From Planctomycetota bacterium (GTDB taxonomy: Bacteria > Planctomycetota > UBA8108 > UBA1146), in assembly GCA_014240375.1 (NCBI GenBank), contig JAAZXB010000002.1:124001-188000 (forward strand): a stretch of DNA of 64,000 nucleotides, read 5' to 3'. Position numbers and translations under genes: made by a program. The number at the start of each line of letters is the position of its first letter. The first letter of the stretch is position 1. Under the pieces are notes generated by a model. That model saw only the letters and a program-made list of their open reading frames with translations, ran no database searches and was not told the origin of the DNA. Shown here piece by piece: positions 18,262-27,695 of the stretch.

Positions 18262-20271
18262 ATGAATTCAAACAATTTCAGATTCGTTATTCTCCTTCTC
18301 TCCTGGCTCTTGACGGCGACCACCGTCGGTTGGACACAGGTCGTACCCCGAGGATGGCTCACCCCGCTGGCGGGATCCGGGAACAACTTCTTTGTCGATC
18401 CCGCCGATCTGCTGGCGGGTCCTACTCCGTTGCAAGGAAGTTCAGCCCTGGGCATCTGCCTGGTCCCGGAACCCAATCCGTGGGGTGTCGATGCTGTCAT
18501 CGTGATCGACATCTTCAGTTTCCAGAACTGGGTTTACGATGCGGTGACCCTGGACCCGCTGGATTCGATCGTGAATCCAACCCCCCCCGGCTTCTTGACC
18601 ACCGGAATCACCACCGATGGAACCAATCTCTTCTGGGCGGTGGTCACTCCTGTCGGCACCAGTGACCTGTGGAGGAGCGATCTGGACGGCGCAAATCCTC
18701 AGCTACTGGGGGCGATGGGGCTTCAAGGTCCAGCATTCGCAGGGGGCCTCGCCTGGAACGGCTCCGATGGAATCTGGGCCACCAACATCTCTGCTGACCG
18801 ATACGACCTGATCTCGACCACCGATGGTAGTTATCTGGGAGAGAGTACTTTTCATCCCGATGGGTCTGGCCCTGGCAACGGAGTGGCCTGGCGCTCTGAT
18901 TGTGGACGGCTAGAGATTTCTCACGGCCCTGCAGGAGCCGATCGAGTCACCAGCATCTCGACCACCGATCCTGCGACCGATATCGCCCTCGCACCGATCG
19001 CGGTTGCGAATTCCATATTCTTCATCAACGGAATCGAAACCTCTCGATCCGCTGCAGCAGTTCCTGGCTTCGATATATTTGGCGTCTACTCGATCTGGGT
19101 CATCGACAATGGAACCAACAGTTTGATGGTCCTGGAGGGGCGCCAACAGTGCCCCGAGCCACTCGATCCCATCAACGATCTCGAGTACCGAGCCACAACC
19201 AACGGCGAAATTGTTGTCACCTGGCAACCGGATTCCTCGCTCGACAGCGTCGATATTCGGATCGATGGGGAATTGCAAGACAGTCTCGATGGAGCCAGCG
19301 GTCAATGGAGCGGGATCTCACCGATCCTACCGGCACTGGTGACACTTCAGATCAACGGGCATAGCGGAAACTCATGGACTCCCACCAGTTCCAGTGAACT
19401 ACTGATTCCCGGCTGTTCTGACGGGTCGATTCAACTCTCACACCTCGATCTGCCTGACTTCTTTGAGCCGGGCACTCCCGTCTGTGGCTCCGGCTTGGCC
19501 CACTTTTCGCAATCTTACTGGCGCACCTTCAATCACTGCGAAGCTCCATTTTCTCAAACCGAAGGGATGTGGGTCGAGTCGATTCGAGTGGCAGTGGAGA
19601 ACTCAGAACCGGGCCCAGGCTTCATCACCCAACCGGTAATTCTTCGCCTCTATGAGGATCCCAACCGAGATTCCATCGCACCCGTGGATACCTTGCTGGA
19701 ACTCCACGAGCAGCAATTTCAGGTCCCTCCCCTGGTTCAGCAACATTTCTGCCTCAACCTGAACTCACCTTTGGCCGTCGATTGTGGCACCCAGTTGGTC
19801 GTCGAACTGGAACTGGTGGATGGAGCCTTTGATGAACATCTCTTCGTTCTGGGATCGAACTCGCAGGGAGAAAGTTCCGCAGGAAATTACTCGGCCGCTT
19901 CTTGCGGCATTGCCGAACCGGTCCCCTTCGCTACCCTCGGGTGGGGAAGCGTGCACATCGGAATCGAGCTGATCGGTCGCAATCTCTCGCGCCCCTTCAT
20001 CCGTGGCGACAGCAATGGAGACGGTTCTCGAAATCTCGCCGATGCGATCCGGATCCTCGAGGTGCTGTTTATCCCCGGTTCGATCGGGTTCGACTGTTCC
20101 GACGCGGCAGATTGTAATGACGACGGCTCCGTGAACCTGGCCGATGCTGTGACCCTGCTGTCCTATCTGTTTATCCCTGGAACCCCACCAATCGCCGATC
20201 CCAGTAGTTGTGGGATAGATCCTCCGCCACCGGACTCGCTCCTCTGCGAAGAAAATGCCGGTTGCCTGTAA
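18262..20271 (+). CDS. Secreted protein with dockerin-like C-terminus
   Basis: 669 residues. The ATG at 18262 is chosen because a signal peptide (FRFVILLLSWLLTATTVGWTQ) begins right after it; a TTG/ATG further upstream would add a non-signal-like stretch. Residues 25-310 may form a beta-propeller-like region (TTDGTNLFWAVV, SDGIWATNISADRYDL). An FN3-like segment follows (EIVVTWQPDSSLDSVDI). Residues about 390-570 form a domain also found in the protein at 20540 (YWRTFNHCE, TQPVILRLYED, SAASCGIAEPVPFATLGWG). The tail has two EF-hand loops (DSNGDGSRNLAD, DCNDDGSVNLAD) and ends in ENAGCL. Probably surface-located; no enzyme motif recognised. Confidence 0.82.
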   Translation: MNSNNFRFVILLLSWLLTATTVGWTQVVPRGWLTPLAGSGNNFFVDPADLLAGPTPLQGSSALGICLVPEPNPWGVDAVIVIDIFSFQNWVYDAVTLDPLDSIVNPTPPGFLTTGITTDGTNLFWAVVTPVGTSDLWRSDLDGANPQLLGAMGLQGPAFAGGLAWNGSDGIWATNISADRYDLISTTDGSYLGESTFHPDGSGPGNGVAWRSDCGRLEISHGPAGADRVTSISTTDPATDIALAPIAVANSIFFINGIETSRSAAAVPGFDIFGVYSIWVIDNGTNSLMVLEGRQQCPEPLDPINDLEYRATTNGEIVVTWQPDSSLDSVDIRIDGELQDSLDGASGQWSGISPILPALVTLQINGHSGNSWTPTSSSELLIPGCSDGSIQLSHLDLPDFFEPGTPVCGSGLAHFSQSYWRTFNHCEAPFSQTEGMWVESIRVAVENSEPGPGFITQPVILRLYEDPNRDSIAPVDTLLELHEQQFQVPPLVQQHFCLNLNSPLAVDCGTQLVVELELVDGAFDEHLFVLGSNSQGESSAGNYSAASCGIAEPVPFATLGWGSVHIGIELIGRNLSRPFIRGDSNGDGSRNLADAIRILEVLFIPGSIGFDCSDAADCNDDGSVNLADAVTLLSYLFIPGTPPIADPSSCGIDPPPPDSLLCEENAGCL

Positions 20272-20539
20272 ATTCCCTGGTTAACCCCTGCAAGAACTAC
20301 CTAAATGAACTTTCTGGTCCTTGACCCAGCCCGTTGTCCCGGTAAATTTGACTTATAGGGCTGAATCCTTCTCCTTTTGATTTCTGGGTCAATTGTAGCC
20401 CAGGTTCAAATAGGTCTGAGATTATCGGGGTTCAACCAACGGGTCCAAATTCACAGTTTTCGATCTTGAGGTATCTGCGAAACAAGCCAACTGGCTGGGA
20501 CAAATTCGTCTCCGTTTTCGCTCGGAAGGGATTGGGTTG

Positions 20540-23500
20540 ATGCGTCTTCTTATTCTTGGACTGGCATTCACATTTGCATTGCCAACCTATGTTTACTCAC
20601 AGCCGGCAAATGATGAGTGTGCCGGTGCGGAAGTGATCCCTTACAGCACCGGGGTGACACTGCAGGCGATCGACACCACCACTGCCACGACCAGTGCGAC
20701 TCCTGTGGTTGGGGCACCCTGTGCAGGATCTGCCATCGGCACCTGTGAGTCCGATGTCTGGTATAGCTGGACACCTGCTGCCGATGGACTGGTTCAGATT
20801 TCCACCTGCAACCTGGTCGACTTCGACTCCGACATCCTGGTCTATTCCGGGGGGTGTGGACTCCTCGATGAAGTCGCTTGTAACGGGGACGGCGCCGGTT
20901 GTGCCGGGTTCTCCTCACTGATTGCTGGATTCCCGGTGCTCGGAGGTACCGAGTACCTCATCCGGGTCGGTGGATGGGAAGTTGGCAATACAGGAGTCGG
21001 GGACCTCGAGATCACATTTTCCGATTTACTTCCAGTCTCCAACCTCATTTGCACGCCGGACAACTCGTCCGGAATCAATGAAGTGACCGTTGCATGGGAC
21101 GAAGACATCTTCTACGACAACGTCAATCTTTACCTCGATGTGGTCGATCCAGCCAACTTGATCGCAACCGTTCCCGGTGGCGGAGCGGGTGCTACGGGTT
21201 CGTTCCTGTACTCGCCAGCTGCCGATGGTGGACACTCCATCATCGTCGAGGCGGAGTCGGGAGGCACTATTGCCCCGACTGCCACCTGCACTTACTTCTT
21301 CTCTGCCCCCTGCCCGACCACCAACGGTGCGACCATGGTCCCGGTAGCCACCAACTTGCCGCTGGGCGGCGCCGTTTCCTGCAACGCAGCAGGCCTCCAC
21401 GCAGACAACTCCTACTACCGTGCCTTCGATCTCTGTAACAACTACTCGATCACCAACAACATCGATGTGCGCTGTGTCACCACGGCGTTCGCCTCGACCC
21501 CCGCTGCTGGAACCACCACTCAGCCGGTTCGAGTACGCCTCAGCGTCGACACCAACGGCGGTGCTGTCGGGCCGTTGGCTGCGCTGACGCTGGTCTACGA
21601 GGAAGAGTTCCAGGTGCCAGTGGTACCCAATGATATCTACAGCTTCGTCATGGGCACCGGATTGGTCGACCCGGACGGAACCCTCGCAGGCACGGCCTCG
21701 ACCGTGATCGGCTGCCTCGATGGCGAAACCCTCGTGGTCGAAATCTTCACCCCCGACGGACAAGCCGCAGGACACAGCCTGTTCATGGCGATTCCAGATC
21801 CTGCTCAGACCAACCCGGCCACCGATCAGATCGGTGCCAGTTACATCTCGGCAGCGGCCTGTGGATTGACCGAACCGCTGGACATGGTCAACCTTGGATT
21901 CCCGACCAACATGTGGGTAATGGATGTCGCCTGGGATGACGCCGGACCTTGCGTCTGTGGTGGTGGGGTTTCCAACCTGATCTGTCAGCAGACCCCCGGA
22001 ACCACCCAGTGGGACATGGCCTGGACCCCGGTCGGACCCATCGGATCCTACGAGGTCGAGATCGACGGAAACATCGAGGCGGTCCTCGATGGAACAGCCA
22101 CCAGTTACCAGACACCTGCTGTGACCGCATACGAGGTTCAGCAGATGTTCATCACCGCCTATGACGGTCCCGGTGCCACCGGATCGATCATCAACTATGC
22201 CGGTTGCGACACCAACACCGCACCCGCCAATAGTTGGTTCGAAGGTGCCGAGGCGATCGCCATCGGAAATACCGATTTCAGCATCACCAATGCGGTGCTG
22301 ACCACCGGACCCGATCTCGATGCTGCAGTGTGCGCCATGAACATCGGAAATGATGGTATCTTCAATGACCTGTACTACTGCTTCACTGCAGGGAGTACCG
22401 GCGAAGTGCTGGTTTCCACCTGTGGCGGCGCCACCTTCGACACCCGTCTTGCGGTTTACACCGGCTGCACCAGTGACGATCCTGCCGGCGTGATCAGCTG
22501 TAACGATGACGCTGCCACTGGCGGTACCACTCCAGGTGGAACGGCTCCCGGCAGCACCAACCTTGCCTGCACCAACTTCGCTGCGGAATTGACCTTCGAG
22601 GCCACTCAGGGTGAGACTTACATGATCCGCGTCGGAACCTTCAATCAAGCGGGACTGGGCGACGGCACCCTGACGATGAACGACTGCATCCCACCGGGGA
22701 ACGTCACCGGGAGTGCCGATTGTGCCACTGGCGATGTCACCCTGTCGTGGGACTCCAACCCGAACTTTGTCTCGATGGAAATCACTCGCGACGGTGTCTC
22801 GATCGGCAACCCGGATCCAGCGGACACCTCGTTCGTCGATCCAGCTGTGGCCAACGGAAACTACCTCTACGAGATCAGCGGAGACTGTGGAAGCGGTGCA
22901 AATCCGGCTCCAATCGATGTCTCGGTACTGACCTTCAATGGCCAGACCGATATCATCCTGGCGATGGAAGGGCTGCAGACCAACGGTGCCCTCGGCGATA
23001 CCGATAGTGGCCAGGCCCTGCTCGATGCGCTGATCGCCGCCGGAAGAGACGCTGGCATGATCAGAACTTCGGTTCTCGATTACCCGTGCATCAATGAGAG
23101 TACCGTCGAGACCATCTGGGTAATGACCGGAACCGTCCCCTTCGACTACCGCATCACTGCCGGTGAAGGAGATGCCCTGGGACAGGCCAGCATCGACGGT
23201 AAGAACATCTACTTCGAGGGTGGAGACCACTTCGGTTTTATTCACCAGGCTTCCCTCTTCGATTCGCGTGACGGAGTCGACGATTCCACCTACGACACCG
23301 GCGATGGAGATGACACCTTCACCTCGATGAATGGTCTCGATAGCGGTCAAGGACTCGACCTCAGCGGTTTCCAGGCTGTGGCCTACATCCAGGACCTACC
23401 GCTCGACAATGAGTGGACCGATCAGTTGACCCCGGCCACCAGTGACGGCAGTGGACCCAATGCTGCCGCCATCTGGGAAAACCAGGATGACGGTCTCTCC

Positions 23501-23953
23501 GGTGGAAGCGTTCCCTCGCCCGGCGCCGAGGGTAACTACGTCACCACCGTCTTCTACAACACCGACGATGGTGGAAAAACGATCAGTAGTGGCTGGGAGT
23601 TCGGCGGTTTCTCTGGAGACCAGACGATTCTCGCACAGGACTACCTCGGAGCGTTCGCCTCTGGCCCGCCCCAGGTGCTCTTCAAGCGTGGCGACAAGAA
23701 CATGGATGGCGGATTCAACATCGCCGATGAAATCTACCTGTTGGCAGCCCTGTTCTCTGGCGGCGCTCCTTGCGCGTGCCCGGATTCCTGCGACGAGAAT
23801 GATGATGGTGCGGTCAACATCGCGGATGCGATCTATGGCCTTGCTGCCCTCTTCTCTGGTGGAGCCCCACCTCCGGCTCCGGGTCCGAACAGCTGCGGTC
23901 CCGACCCGACCGACGATGCTCTGGCAGACTGTGTTTACACCGGTGCCTGCTAG
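20540..23953 (+). CDS. Large secreted multimodular protein: PPC-like, FN3, shared 200-residue domain, Rossmann-like domain, dockerin-like tail
   Basis: 1137 residues from the ATG at 20540, with GGAAGGG upstream (the TTG just before it is less likely). Signal peptide about 1-22. PPC-like module about 22-160, FN3-like about 165-250, then a domain (about 255-475) homologous to the middle of the 18262 protein (YYRAFDLCN, EEEFQVPVVPND, YISAAACGLTEPLDMVNLGF). A second FN3 and a second PPC-like module (to about 715) precede a third FN3 and the alpha/beta domain (about 805-1050; starts IILAMEGLQT, contains IWVMTGTVPFDYRIT and FEGGDHFGF). The tail has loops [11 protein letters not shown] and DENDDGAVNIAD and ends in YTGAC. 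Exported structural or binding role is likely. Confidence 0.87.
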   Translation: MRLLILGLAFTFALPTYVYSQPANDECAGAEVIPYSTGVTLQAIDTTTATTSATPVVGAPCAGSAIGTCESDVWYSWTPAADGLVQISTCNLVDFDSDILVYSGGCGLLDEVACNGDGAGCAGFSSLIAGFPVLGGTEYLIRVGGWEVGNTGVGDLEITFSDLLPVSNLICTPDNSSGINEVTVAWDEDIFYDNVNLYLDVVDPANLIATVPGGGAGATGSFLYSPAADGGHSIIVEAESGGTIAPTATCTYFFSAPCPTTNGATMVPVATNLPLGGAVSCNAAGLHADNSYYRAFDLCNNYSITNNIDVRCVTTAFASTPAAGTTTQPVRVRLSVDTNGGAVGPLAALTLVYEEEFQVPVVPNDIYSFVMGTGLVDPDGTLAGTASTVIGCLDGETLVVEIFTPDGQAAGHSLFMAIPDPAQTNPATDQIGASYISAAACGLTEPLDMVNLGFPTNMWVMDVAWDDAGPCVCGGGVSNLICQQTPGTTQWDMAWTPVGPIGSYEVEIDGNIEAVLDGTATSYQTPAVTAYEVQQMFITAYDGPGATGSIINYAGCDTNTAPANSWFEGAEAIAIGNTDFSITNAVLTTGPDLDAAVCAMNIGNDGIFNDLYYCFTAGSTGEVLVSTCGGATFDTRLAVYTGCTSDDPAGVISCNDDAATGGTTPGGTAPGSTNLACTNFAAELTFEATQGETYMIRVGTFNQAGLGDGTLTMNDCIPPGNVTGSADCATGDVTLSWDSNPNFVSMEITRDGVSIGNPDPADTSFVDPAVANGNYLYEISGDCGSGANPAPIDVSVLTFNGQTDIILAMEGLQTNGALGDTDSGQALLDALIAAGRDAGMIRTSVLDYPCINESTVETIWVMTGTVPFDYRITAGEGDALGQASIDGKNIYFEGGDHFGFIHQASLFDSRDGVDDSTYDTGDGDDTFTSMNGLDSGQGLDLSGFQAVAYIQDLPLDNEWTDQLTPATSDGSGPNAAAIWENQDDGLSGGSVPSPGAEGNYVTTVFYNTDDGGKTISSGWEFGGFSGDQTILAQDYLGAFASGPPQVLFKRGDKNMDGGFNIADEIYLLAALFSGGAPCACPDSCDENDDGAVNIADAIYGLAALFSGGAPPPAPGPNSCGPDPTDDALADCVYTGAC

Positions 23954-24016
23954 AGATCGAGTGACAGTGAGTGAAGGTTCAAGTTGACCTATCGGGAGAC
24001 CTTGGACTGACTTAAA

Positions 24017-24062
24017 GCCGAGGGGCAGTGAGAGATTCCTCTCACTGCCTCTCGGCGTTTTT
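24017..24062 (+). terminator. Rho-independent terminator after the 20540 gene
   Basis: An 18-bp hairpin with arms GCCGAGGGGCAGTGAGAG (24017-24034) and CTCTCACTGCCTCTCGGC (24039-24056), a single G-T pair, loop ATTC, then G and five T. It lies about 65 bp after the stop codon. Confidence 0.93.
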
Positions 24063-24278
24063 ACTCACGGATCAGCGATATGAATTGAGAAAAATTCGCG
24101 TAGAGAACTGGAGGCGAGCGGCTCGCCGTTGGGTTCAACAACAGATGACGAAACATTTCGGCTAGAGTTGGATCCATCCGATACCTTCGTTGCGAGGAAC
24201 AGGTGTTCCGAATACGATGCTGTGCTGGGTGTGTGTCAATTACTCATCGTTTCCCTTGATCGCGAGACTGCATCTCGT

Positions 24279-24313
24279 GGATTCGTACATGAATCCGTTC
24301 AGGGATTCGTACA
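24279..24313 (+). promoter_or_regulatory. Candidate operator before the 24327 gene
   Basis: The 10-mer GATTCGTACA occurs at 24280-24289 and again at 24304-24313, the second copy abutting the AGGAGG ribosome site. The first copy is part of a perfect dyad GGATTC-GTACAT-GAATCC at 24279-24296. The same 10-mer is found in the palindromic region upstream of the BlaI-like repressor gene (1538-1547). The rest of the 370-bp intergenic region between 23954 and 24326 contains a terminator and nothing else recognised. Confidence 0.4.
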
Positions 24314-24326
24314 GGAGGTCAATATC

Positions 24327-27300
24327 ATGAAATCGCTCTCCATCGCAGTTCTACTGGTACTGCTCATCTCGGTCTTTCCCGGTGCTCTTTCTGGCCAGGT
24401 GGTCATCAACGAGGTGCGCATCGATCAGTCCGGTTCTGACGCCGATGAGTACTTTGAGCTCGCGGGTCCTGCAGGCCAATCGTTGACCGGGCTCTCCTAT
24501 ATAGTGCTCGGCGACAGCTCCGCGGGTAGTGGCTCCGTCGAAGCGGTGGTCACGCTGTTTGGCCAGACGATTCCTGGCAGCGGCTTGTTTGTCGCTGCAG
24601 AGGCGACCTTCACCATCGGCGTGGCAGACTTCACCACTGATCTGAACTTCGAAAACAGTGATAATGTGACTCACATGCTCGTCTCCGGTTTCACCGGTGT
24701 CGTCGGAGACGATCTGGATACTGACGACGACGGAATCCTCGATTCCACTCCATGGAGTTCCATCGAGGACGATTTCGCCCTGCTGGAAAATCCGATCGAT
24801 CCCGTCACTGGCAACACCTCAGCCGGTGAACTGGTTTACAGTCAAAACACCATCGGACCCGATGGAACCTTCACCCCCGCCCATGTGGTGCGCTGCCCCG
24901 ATATTTCGGGAGGCTGGGAGATCATGCCATTTGCTGATCTGGGTGCTCCCTTCGACACCCCAGGATCTCTCAATACCTGTCCTGAAGTTTGTGACAACGG
25001 TGCCGATGACGATGGGGATGGAGATACCGATTGCGCCGATCTCGATTGCGCAGGGGACCCTAGCTGCGCCCCCACTCCACCCAACGATGATTGCACCACA
25101 GCCACTGCGCTGATCGAGGGTGTCTTTGGTTTCACCACCCTTGGGTCCTCCACCGACGGCCCGACCAACTGCGGTGGCAGTTTGCTCAACGATATCTGGT
25201 TCCTCTACACGGCGTCCTGTAGCGGTACCGTCACCTTTTCCACCTGCAACACAACCAACTTCAATCCGCAGATGGCCATCTACCCCGGTAGCAGCCCCTG
25301 CCCTCCGGCAGTCGATTCCTTCCTCGCCTGCGATGCAGGAAGTTGTAGTGGCTCTGGTGAACCGGAAATCTTCCTCGATGCCATTGCCGGTGAGGACTAC
25401 TTGATCCAGATCGGTGGATTCAACGGAGAACGCGGCGACGGGACACTGACCATCAGCTGTCCACCTGCAGATTGTCATCAGTTCCCCAACCCCAACATCG
25501 AGTATGGCGGATTCGTCGGGACCTTGGTGAGCAATGCTCCGGCCGCTCCCATCACCGATACAGCACCCGCCTTCGACCTGATCGACGTCACCAGCGGTGG
25601 TACGATTGCCGATCTGGACGTGGGCGTCGAGATCACCCACGCATTCATCGGGAATCTCGACATCGATGTGGTAGCACCGTCTCAGACACAGATCCGTCTC
25701 TATCAGAATGAAACCAATTCCGATGATGACATGTCACTCATCTTTGACGATGAGGGTGTTGCTTACGGCAGCGTGACCACCTGGAGCGGCTCTCGAATGC
25801 AACCGTATGAGTTGTCGCAGGGCACCGGCTCCCTCGCCAACTTTGACGGGGAACCCGCCAACGGAACCTGGGGAATCATCATCGCCGACACCTTCCCGGG
25901 ATCCGCTGGAGGTACTCTGGACCAGTGGTTCCTGCAGATCAGCCAGCCACTGGCGATCCCCGATGGAACCTCCTTCTCCGAGAACCAGATCCTCATCGAT
26001 CCGACCGATACCACGGGAATTCTTGACCTCGATATCGACATCGACATCACCCATGGCGATGCATCCGATCTCGAGGTCGATCTGGTCTCCCCTCAGGGGA
26101 CCTCGATCCGACTGCACGACCATGGGGCTGGAACCGATCTGCTGGGACGCTTCGACGATGCCACCGGCTCCAACGACGGCTTCGGCGGACTGATCCCCTC
26201 GGGCCCTGGAACACTGGCTGACTTTGACGGTGAAGCGGTGGGAGGCGCCTGGACGCTGACCGTTGCAGATACCATCTCCGGCATCGAGGGCTCCCTCAAC
26301 GGCTGGGCGCTTCAGGTCTGTCCGGCAGACTGCGCCCCACCGACGGACCTGCTGTTGACCAGTAACTGCGGCGACGGCACCGTCAGCCTCTCGTGGATCA
26401 GCAACTCACCCTACGACAGCATCCAGATCGATCGAGATGGAGCCCCCCTCGATACCGTGGCGGGTACAGCCTCCGACTACACCGACCTCACCGCCTCCGA
26501 CGGATTCCATGACTACACCGTTCGAGGAATCTGTCCGGTTGGAGCGGCTTCCGTCGAGGAATCCATCACTCACTACTCCTACAATGGAGAGGACACCATC
26601 GTGGTAGCGCTCGAAGGGCTGTTCGATGGAGGCGATACCGGAGCCAACGATTCAGGACAGGCGATCCTCGACAGTTTGCTGGCGGCAGGGGCCAATGCTC
26701 GCCTGATCCGCACCCAGATCGATGAGTACGCCTGCCTCGATCCGCAAACAGTGTCCCAGGTGTGGATCACATGTGGCACCTACCCGACAGACTTCAACCT
26801 CACATCGGAGGAGGCGAACCTCATCGCCGACCTCGCCGCTGCGGGTGTAGCGATCTACTTCGAGAGTGCAGATCACTGGAGCTTCAACCACCCCATCTCC
26901 TCTTTCGACGATCGAGATGGAGTTGCGGAGCCGTATGCACAGGATGAGAACGACTCGTTGACATCGATCGACGGAGTCGATTCGGGTCTAGGGATCGACA
27001 TGTCCGGTAGTCAGAACGTGAGTTACAACCAGGATTCCAGTGGCAATGATTACAACAACTACCTGATTCCTGCATCGGCAGAACTCGCAGGTGGAAATGC
27101 TGGTCTGGTGTGGCAGTACGACGATGCCATCGGCAATATCGATCCGAACCTGGGTGTCACCACGGCATATCTGCCGGCCACCGGTGCTCCGGTCATCTGC
27201 TCCTCCTTCGAACTGGGGGGCATGGGAAGTGCCGCAGATCGAGATGCCGCAGTTGCTGCCTATCGGGCCTTCTTCGGCGGAGGTCCGCCTCCACCGACAG

Positions 27301-27575
27301 GAGGCTTCCAGCGGGCTGATTGCAACGCAGACGGAGCATTCAACATCGCCGACGCCGTCTTCACACTGGCGAATCTCTTCTCCGGTGGACCCGAGAGTAC
27401 CTGCGTCGACGCCTGCGACTCCAACGACGACGGCAGCATCAACATCGCCGATGCGGTCTTTGCTCTGGCGACTCTCTTCAGTGGAGGTCCCAATCCTCCA
27501 GCACCGTTCGGGGACTGCGATGCCGATCCGACCTCCGACTCCCTCGAGTGCGTGGAGTACAACAGCTGCCCCTGA
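24327..27575 (+). CDS. Large secreted protein: lamin-tail-like domain, PPC-like, two P-domains, FN3, Rossmann-like domain, dockerin-like tail
   Basis: 1082 residues; the ATG at 24327 follows AGGAGG at eight bases. Signal peptide 1-24. Residues about 25-215 resemble a lamin-tail domain (VVINEVRIDQSG, DADEYFELAGPAG). A Cys/Asp linker (VCDNGADDDGDG) and a PPC-like module (about 250-375) follow. Two domains (about 384-544 and 545-664) resemble proprotein-convertase P-domains (HAFIGNLDIDVVAP, NGTWGIIIADTFPG; DASDLEVDLVSPQG, GGAWTLTVADT). FN3 (about 670-750), the alpha/beta domain (about 754-984, starts VVALEGLFDGG) and two EF-hand loops (DCNADGAFNIAD, DSNDDGSINIAD) complete it; it ends YNSCP. No protease catalytic domain is present, so the P-domains probably act in binding or stability. 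Confidence 0.87.
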   Translation: MKSLSIAVLLVLLISVFPGALSGQVVINEVRIDQSGSDADEYFELAGPAGQSLTGLSYIVLGDSSAGSGSVEAVVTLFGQTIPGSGLFVAAEATFTIGVADFTTDLNFENSDNVTHMLVSGFTGVVGDDLDTDDDGILDSTPWSSIEDDFALLENPIDPVTGNTSAGELVYSQNTIGPDGTFTPAHVVRCPDISGGWEIMPFADLGAPFDTPGSLNTCPEVCDNGADDDGDGDTDCADLDCAGDPSCAPTPPNDDCTTATALIEGVFGFTTLGSSTDGPTNCGGSLLNDIWFLYTASCSGTVTFSTCNTTNFNPQMAIYPGSSPCPPAVDSFLACDAGSCSGSGEPEIFLDAIAGEDYLIQIGGFNGERGDGTLTISCPPADCHQFPNPNIEYGGFVGTLVSNAPAAPITDTAPAFDLIDVTSGGTIADLDVGVEITHAFIGNLDIDVVAPSQTQIRLYQNETNSDDDMSLIFDDEGVAYGSVTTWSGSRMQPYELSQGTGSLANFDGEPANGTWGIIIADTFPGSAGGTLDQWFLQISQPLAIPDGTSFSENQILIDPTDTTGILDLDIDIDITHGDASDLEVDLVSPQGTSIRLHDHGAGTDLLGRFDDATGSNDGFGGLIPSGPGTLADFDGEAVGGAWTLTVADTISGIEGSLNGWALQVCPADCAPPTDLLLTSNCGDGTVSLSWISNSPYDSIQIDRDGAPLDTVAGTASDYTDLTASDGFHDYTVRGICPVGAASVEESITHYSYNGEDTIVVALEGLFDGGDTGANDSGQAILDSLLAAGANARLIRTQIDEYACLDPQTVSQVWITCGTYPTDFNLTSEEANLIADLAAAGVAIYFESADHWSFNHPISSFDDRDGVAEPYAQDENDSLTSIDGVDSGLGIDMSGSQNVSYNQDSSGNDYNNYLIPASAELAGGNAGLVWQYDDAIGNIDPNLGVTTAYLPATGAPVICSSFELGGMGSAADRDAAVAAYRAFFGGGPPPPTGGFQRADCNADGAFNIADAVFTLANLFSGGPESTCVDACDSNDDGSINIADAVFALATLFSGGPNPPAPFGDCDADPTSDSLECVEYNSCP

Positions 27576-27604
27576 TGACAGGATCAGTTCAGAGATGAAA
27601 ATGC

Positions 27605-27644
27605 ACTGGCGGGTGAGGTCGAGTCGATCTCACCCGCCAGTTTT
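27605..27644 (+). terminator. Rho-independent terminator after the 24327 gene
   Basis: A perfect 13-bp hairpin with arms ACTGGCGGGTGAG (27605-27617) and CTCACCCGCCAGT (27629-27641), an 11-base loop and a run of T. It starts 30 bp after the stop codon and precedes murJ. Confidence 0.92.
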
Positions 27645-27695
27645 CTGATACCATGCTCCTGCCGCGGCGGCGACAGCGTAGCCGCAGAGGAAGGG

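Noticed and set aside
21026-23350. 774-codon open frame on the minus strand inside the 20540 gene
   Set aside because: It is antisense to a well-supported secreted protein with clear domains and terminator. Its composition (Gly/Val/Asp-rich without domain pattern) is what a mirrored frame of a GC-biased gene gives.
24129-24326. N-terminal extension of the 24327 gene
   Set aside because: The frame is open upstream, but AGGAGG and a standard signal peptide place the start at 24327; the upstream part contains the repeated operator-like element.
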